A DNA stretch of 9,140 nucleotides, from NCBI GenBank assembly GCA_021785335.1, contig JAJYFW010000029.1:1-9140 (forward strand), read 5' to 3'. Position numbers and translations under genes: made by a program. The stretch is from Pseudomonadota bacterium. Its GTDB lineage: Bacteria; Pseudomonadota; Alphaproteobacteria; Acetobacterales; Acetobacteraceae. Positions within the stretch are counted from its first letter, which is position 1, and the number at the start of each line of letters is the position of its first letter. Positions 6,466 through 9,140 of this stretch are shown here, in pieces. Below the pieces are notes generated by a model that was not told the origin of the DNA, ran no database searches, and saw only the letters and a program-made list of their open reading frames with translations.

Positions 6466-7515
6466 CTAGCCGGAAAGATCGAAGCCGGTCGCTGCCTCCT
6501 GCCTCGACACGGCGACGCTCTCGGCGAACTGGTCCCGCCGCGCGGCGTTGCTGCCGGCGAGCGTACGCACGTCGCCGCCGCCGGTGACCTGCGGCGCGGC
6601 CTCCGCGGACGCGTTGGCGCCGGGACCCGCGAGATCGGCGAACGGGGTGTAGCCGCGCTCGCCGCTGCCCGTCTCGATCAGCGCATAGCTGCCGCGGCCA
6701 CGCGTCACCGTCACCTTGTCGCCGGGGGCGAGGCTTGTCACGTCCGGCGCCGCGGGATCGGGGCGCAGCTTCAGGGGCGCGGCGCGGGCCACCGTGGCGG
6801 GGCGGCTGGGCGGCGGCGTGTCGGCTGTGGCGACGGCCGTGCTGGTGCCGGGCGAAAGATGGTCCGCCGCGTCCTGGAACTGCGCGCTGCGGTCCTGGAT
6901 CTGGCCCTCGATCTTCTGCCCCACCTCGGCGTCGTGCATGGCGCGCTGCTTGACCACGAGGAGCTGGGCGACGGCGGTGGGACGGTCGATGCGGTGCGCC
7001 TGGTAGGCCTCGCGGATCGCGTTGGCCTGGCGCACGCGGCAATCGGTGAGCTGGTTGAACGCCTCCTGCGTCTTGTCGATCTGGACGTTGTCGCGGCTGA
7101 TGTCGCTGCTGACACGACTGGCCAGCACCGCCTGGTCCTGGCTCTGCTTCTGCAGCGCCACCCAGTAGCCGGCCGCAGCCCCCGTCGCCGCGCCTGCCGC
7201 CGCGCCGATGAGCGCGGACCTGAGGTTCTGGCCGAAGATGGCGCCGAGGGCGGCGCCGCCCGCGGCACCCGCGGCGGCACCGGTCAGGATATCCGCGCCG
7301 AAATAATTGCCGGTGGAATCCAGGGCCACGAGATAGGGGCGGCAGGAATCGGTTCCGTCGTCGGGCCCGATACGGCTCGCCTGTGTCGAGAACTGCCCCG
7401 GCGCGCAGCCCGTCAGCAGCGTGGACGAAACGAACAGCGACATCGCGGTGCGCGCGACGACGCGCGTCCGCGAACGGGTCGCGCCCGGAGCGACTGTCGC
7501 TCCTTGCCTTGGCAT
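6466..7515 (-). CDS. Glycine-zipper, SH3-domain envelope lipoprotein
   Basis: The ATG at 7515 has a good ribosome site on the minus strand (GGAGAGGGA, 7522-7530). The product has 349 residues. A basic region is followed by a hydrophobic stretch ending in the lipobox LLTGC, so Cys37 should be lipidated. An internal Met at 25 would leave too short and uncharged a signal. Residues about 76-118 are a glycine zipper (DILTGAAAGAAGGAALGAIF, then GAAAGAATGAAAGYW), as in 17-kDa-antigen/YMGG-type outer-membrane lipoproteins. Residues about 120-210 are helical and charged, possibly coiled coil. Cys58 and Cys159 could form a disulfide. Residues about 243-295 resemble a bacterial SH3 domain (LKLRPDP, LAPGDKVTV, GYTPFADL), often linked to wall or peptide binding. 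It starts 26 bases after the membrane-protein gene and ends 2 bases before the caspase gene. It probably anchors or regulates the caspase in the envelope; that role is inference. Confidence 0.85.
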   Translation of the reverse strand: MPRQGATVAPGATRSRTRVVARTAMSLFVSSTLLTGCAPGQFSTQASRIGPDDGTDSCRPYLVALDSTGNYFGADILTGAAAGAAGGAALGAIFGQNLRSALIGAAAGAATGAAAGYWVALQKQSQDQAVLASRVSSDISRDNVQIDKTQEAFNQLTDCRVRQANAIREAYQAHRIDRPTAVAQLLVVKQRAMHDAEVGQKIEGQIQDRSAQFQDAADHLSPGTSTAVATADTPPPSRPATVARAAPLKLRPDPAAPDVTSLAPGDKVTVTRGRGSYALIETGSGERGYTPFADLAGPGANASAEAAPQVTGGGDVRTLAGSNAARRDQFAESVAVSRQEAATGFDLSG

Positions 7516-7541
7516 CACCGGTCCCTCTCCGTCGTCATGCC

Positions 7542-8627
7542 TCACGCGCGCGCGCCGGGCCAGGACCAGACCGGGGACGGGCCGGCCCGGACCGCTCCCG
7601 CGGCCCGCTCGCCGAACTCGCGGAACTTGGCCGATATCTCTGCGAGCTTCTGGTCCCATTCCGCCTGGATCGGCTGGTTCTCGATCAGCGCGTGGTAGCG
7701 GACCATGACGATGATGAGGAACAGCGGCTTGACGAAGGCGGCGCGCAGGGAACCGGCGAGCAGGATGGCGATGAGGATGGTGATCAGCCCGCCGGACTCG
7801 CGCGCCGAGGCGGGCAGCATCACCGTGATGAGTCCCGCCGGTGCGAGCAGCAGCAGCCACATCACGACCGTGAGCACCCGCTCCAGGATCGCGATGCGCA
7901 CCGCAGTCATCAGGATCGGCTTGGCATTCTGCGCGTAATAGACGAGCCCCTCGCGCGCGCAGGTCCACGGATTATCGCCGCGGGCGAGCGTGTAGGAGAG
8001 GATCATCTCGTCCAGGTAGCGGGTTGCCGCGCGCAGCACGATGTCGACGAGCTTCGCCAGGCTGTCGAGCCCGGGGATGGGCAGCATGCCGGCGATGAAA
8101 TCGAGCGTGCGGTGAAAGGCCGCGACCACGGCGCGGACCATGCCCTTCATCGCGTAGAGCAGGTTGATCTGGATGAACCTCTCCCGCACCACGCGCACGC
8201 CGTAGGCGAACATGCCCTCGTTGCCGTTGCCGACCGAACCCTTGGTGATGAGGTCGGTGAGCACCGCGGTGTGCCCCGCCGCGACCAGGTGCAGCAGGTA
8301 GCGCAGGATGCCGGACCAGAAGAAGCCGGTCGCCAGGAGGCAGAGGATGAACCAGAGCCAGCCGAAGACATGCGCGATGTGGGTGCCGAGGAAGGCGGCG
8401 CCGCCGAACACGATGACGATCCAGATGATCGTGGCGACGGTGGCGGCGAGCATGATGCCGAACCGGGCGAGCGCGTACGGCAGCGTGCGCATCAGGAGCC
8501 CGAACGCGGTCGCGAGCGAGGCGCTGCGGACGGCCAGCGGGTAATGGTGGCGCACGGCGCTCCGGGCCTCGGCAAAGCCGCTGCCCGGCGGCATGCGAAC
8601 GGTTTCTTCCTCGGGTCCCACTCCCAT
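7542..8627 (-). CDS. Polytopic membrane protein, CTL (choline-transporter-like)-resembling
   Basis: This 361-residue integral membrane protein is the first gene of the caspase operon. Hydrophobic segments lie at about 56-81, 88-116, 247-271 and 280-310, with a long amphipathic middle (120-246) that may hold re-entrant or weak membrane helices (MLPIPGLDSL). Residues 203-250 read RYLDEMILSYTLARG, NPWTCAREGLVYYAQN and ILERVLTVV. That order (a re-entrant helix, an 'AREG..Y..N' stretch, then the final membrane helices and a charged tail) resembles the C-terminal half of eukaryotic CTL/SLC44 proteins. I offer this as distant similarity recalled from memory, not as an assignment. The C-terminal tail after 318 is soluble and helical (WDQKLAEISAKFREF). 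The start is uncertain: ATG 8627 has GGGGGCGGAG directly before it, while ATG 8594 (residue 12) has GAGGAAG 11 bases upstream. Transport activity is unproven. Confidence 0.8.
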   Translation of the reverse strand: MGVGPEEETVRMPPGSGFAEARSAVRHHYPLAVRSASLATAFGLLMRTLPYALARFGIMLAATVATIIWIVIVFGGAAFLGTHIAHVFGWLWFILCLLATGFFWSGILRYLLHLVAAGHTAVLTDLITKGSVGNGNEGMFAYGVRVVRERFIQINLLYAMKGMVRAVVAAFHRTLDFIAGMLPIPGLDSLAKLVDIVLRAATRYLDEMILSYTLARGDNPWTCAREGLVYYAQNAKPILMTAVRIAILERVLTVVMWLLLLAPAGLITVMLPASARESGGLITILIAILLAGSLRAAFVKPLFLIIVMVRYHALIENQPIQAEWDQKLAEISAKFREFGERAAGAVRAGPSPVWSWPGARA

Positions 8628-8817
8628 CTCCGCCCCCGTTTTTGTACCTTATGGCAGCTACGCTGAACCGAACGGCACGGCGACGAATCGCGACCCGGAG
8701 GGTGCCCGGCGCCACGGCCAGCGAATGCCGGCGGGAGCGCCCTGGGGGCAGCGGAAGATGGAGAAAATGTTAGCCAGATCCGCGTCGGCTTACAACCGGT
8801 TTCTACCGGTCGCGGAA
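8628..8817. other. Intergenic region upstream of the caspase operon
   Basis: No gene is seen. The minus-strand promoter of the three-gene operon should lie here, but I find no convincing -35/-10 pair; CATAAG/TAAGGT near 8648-8656 (minus strand) is the only -10-like stretch. Near the tRNA-Leu end, ACCGGT (8795-8800) and ACCGGT (8805-8810) can fold into a 6-bp hairpin with a TTCT loop. It could help end the tRNA transcript, though no T tract follows it on the minus strand. Confidence 0.4.
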
Positions 8818-8902
8818 TGGTGCGAGAGGGGGGATTCGAACCCCCATGCCCAGAGGGCGGTCGATTTTGAGTCGACTGCGTCTACCGTTCCGCCACTCTC
8901 GC
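8818..8902 (-). tRNA. trnL: tRNA-Leu (anticodon CAA)
   Basis: On the minus strand the acceptor stem GCGAGAG (from 8902) pairs with CTCTCGC. The anticodon stem GTCGA/TCGAC encloses the loop CTCAAAA, giving anticodon CAA (reads UUG). A long variable arm (CGCCCTCTGGGCAT) marks a class II tRNA, and the T arm GGGGG-TTCGAAT-CCCCC is intact. The 3' ACCA is encoded (TGGT at 8818-8821 on the plus strand). The length of 85 bases is normal for tRNA-Leu. All arms pair, so it should be functional. Confidence 0.96.
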
Positions 8903-8925
8903 CCTGATCCCTCGCGGGACACCCC

Positions 8926-8953
8926 TTCCTAACACACACGCCTTTCCTGCCAA
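8926..8953 (-). promoter_or_regulatory. Candidate promoter of tRNA-Leu
   Basis: On the minus strand TTGGCA (8953-8948) and TAGGAA (8931-8926) are separated by 16 bases and lie 24 bases before the tRNA 5' end. The -35 is good and the -10 moderate. It is back to back with the tRNA-Asn promoter. Confidence 0.5.
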
Positions 8954-8964
8954 GATGAAGGGGT

Positions 8965-8993
8965 TTGCATCCGCACCGAGGCGAGGCTATAGG
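8965..8993 (+). promoter_or_regulatory. Promoter of tRNA-Asn
   Basis: TTGCAT at 8965-8970 and TATAGG at 8988-8993 have the ideal 17-base spacing. Transcription would start near 9000, about 32 bases before the mature tRNA, leaving a short leader. The spacing, box quality and position make this the best promoter in the window. Confidence 0.7.
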
Positions 8994-9031
8994 CCGGCTC
9001 GCGCGAGCGCAGAGCGTTCGCCGCGGGGTGA

Positions 9032-9107
9032 TCCCGGATAGCTCAGCTGGTAGAGCAAGCGGCTGTTAACCGCTCGGTCGTAGGTTCGAGTCCTACTCCG
9101 GGAGCCA
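9032..9107 (+). tRNA. trnN: tRNA-Asn (anticodon GTT)
   Basis: The acceptor stem TCCCGGA (9032-9038) pairs with TCCGGGA (9097-9103), followed by discriminator G and an encoded CCA (9105-9107). The anticodon arm AGCGG/CCGCT encloses CTGTTAA, giving GTT. The D arm (GCTCAGCTGGTAGAGC) and T arm (GTAGG-TTCGAGT-CCTAC) are canonical. The length is 76 bases. It is divergent from tRNA-Leu. Confidence 0.98.
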
Positions 9108-9140
9108 CCACCTTCCGTTCTCCCGCCACCATCCCGGACC

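Noticed and set aside
4562..6469. 635-codon open frame on the plus strand, antisense to the caspase gene
   Set aside because: Its product is Arg/Gly/Ala-rich with no recognisable domain and no ribosome site. It is the usual antisense shadow of a GC-rich gene with strong third-position bias.
6464..7042. Upstream extension of the caspase frame by 193 codons
   Set aside because: It overlaps the lipoprotein gene out of frame and is Arg/Pro/Gly-rich. The signal peptide at 6463 marks the true start.
7516..7968. Upstream extension of the lipoprotein frame to 7968
   Set aside because: It overlaps the membrane-protein gene; the ribosome site and lipobox support the start at 7515.
7383..8666. 427-codon plus-strand open frame antisense to the membrane-protein gene
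   Set aside because: Product is rich in Asp, Glu, His, Gln and Arg, the expected antisense of hydrophobic codons; no homology recognised and no ribosome site.
1..9140. CRISPR arrays, insertion sequences, riboswitches
   Set aside because: I saw no regularly spaced repeats, no transposase or terminal inverted repeats, and no recognisable riboswitch core by eye.

Overview
The window is GC-rich DNA with strong G/C third-codon bias. It is most consistent with an alphaproteobacterium, probably Rhodospirillales or Acetobacteraceae-like. The pointers are a DUF2852-type protein (a family I know mainly from Alphaproteobacteria), tRNA genes that encode their own CCA ends, and the general style of the proteins. 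The genus cannot be named from this sequence.

Left part (1 to about 2160): accessory DNA that looks eroded. It holds the 3' end of an unrecognised gene, an internal fragment of a ParB-like gene on the minus strand, two small hypothetical genes (one with a membrane anchor), a roughly 500-base stretch with no convincing gene, and a probable frameshifted remnant. Codon use here is looser than in the rest of the window, and one small gene has several codons that are rare in GC-rich genomes. This suggests a decayed mobile or plasmid-like insertion.

Middle (2160 to 3495): a TetR/AcrR-family repressor followed by a DUF2852 membrane protein on the same strand. Related inverted repeats lie at both promoters, so the repressor may control itself and its neighbour. 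A strong rho-independent terminator closes this unit.

Main block (3506 to 8627, minus strand): a tight three-gene operon. In order of transcription it encodes a polytopic membrane protein with a C-terminal half resembling choline-transporter-like (CTL/SLC44) proteins, an envelope lipoprotein with a glycine zipper and an SH3-like domain, and a secreted WD40-propeller plus caspase (peptidase C14) protein with an intact His/Cys dyad. The last two genes are separated by two bases. Together they look like an envelope-located caspase module: a membrane component, a lipoprotein that could anchor or bind the cell wall, and a periplasmic protease with a sensor propeller. This is the most interesting system in the window; its function is not evident from sequence.

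Right edge (8818 to 9107): divergent tRNA-Leu(CAA) and tRNA-Asn(GTT) genes with back-to-back promoters.
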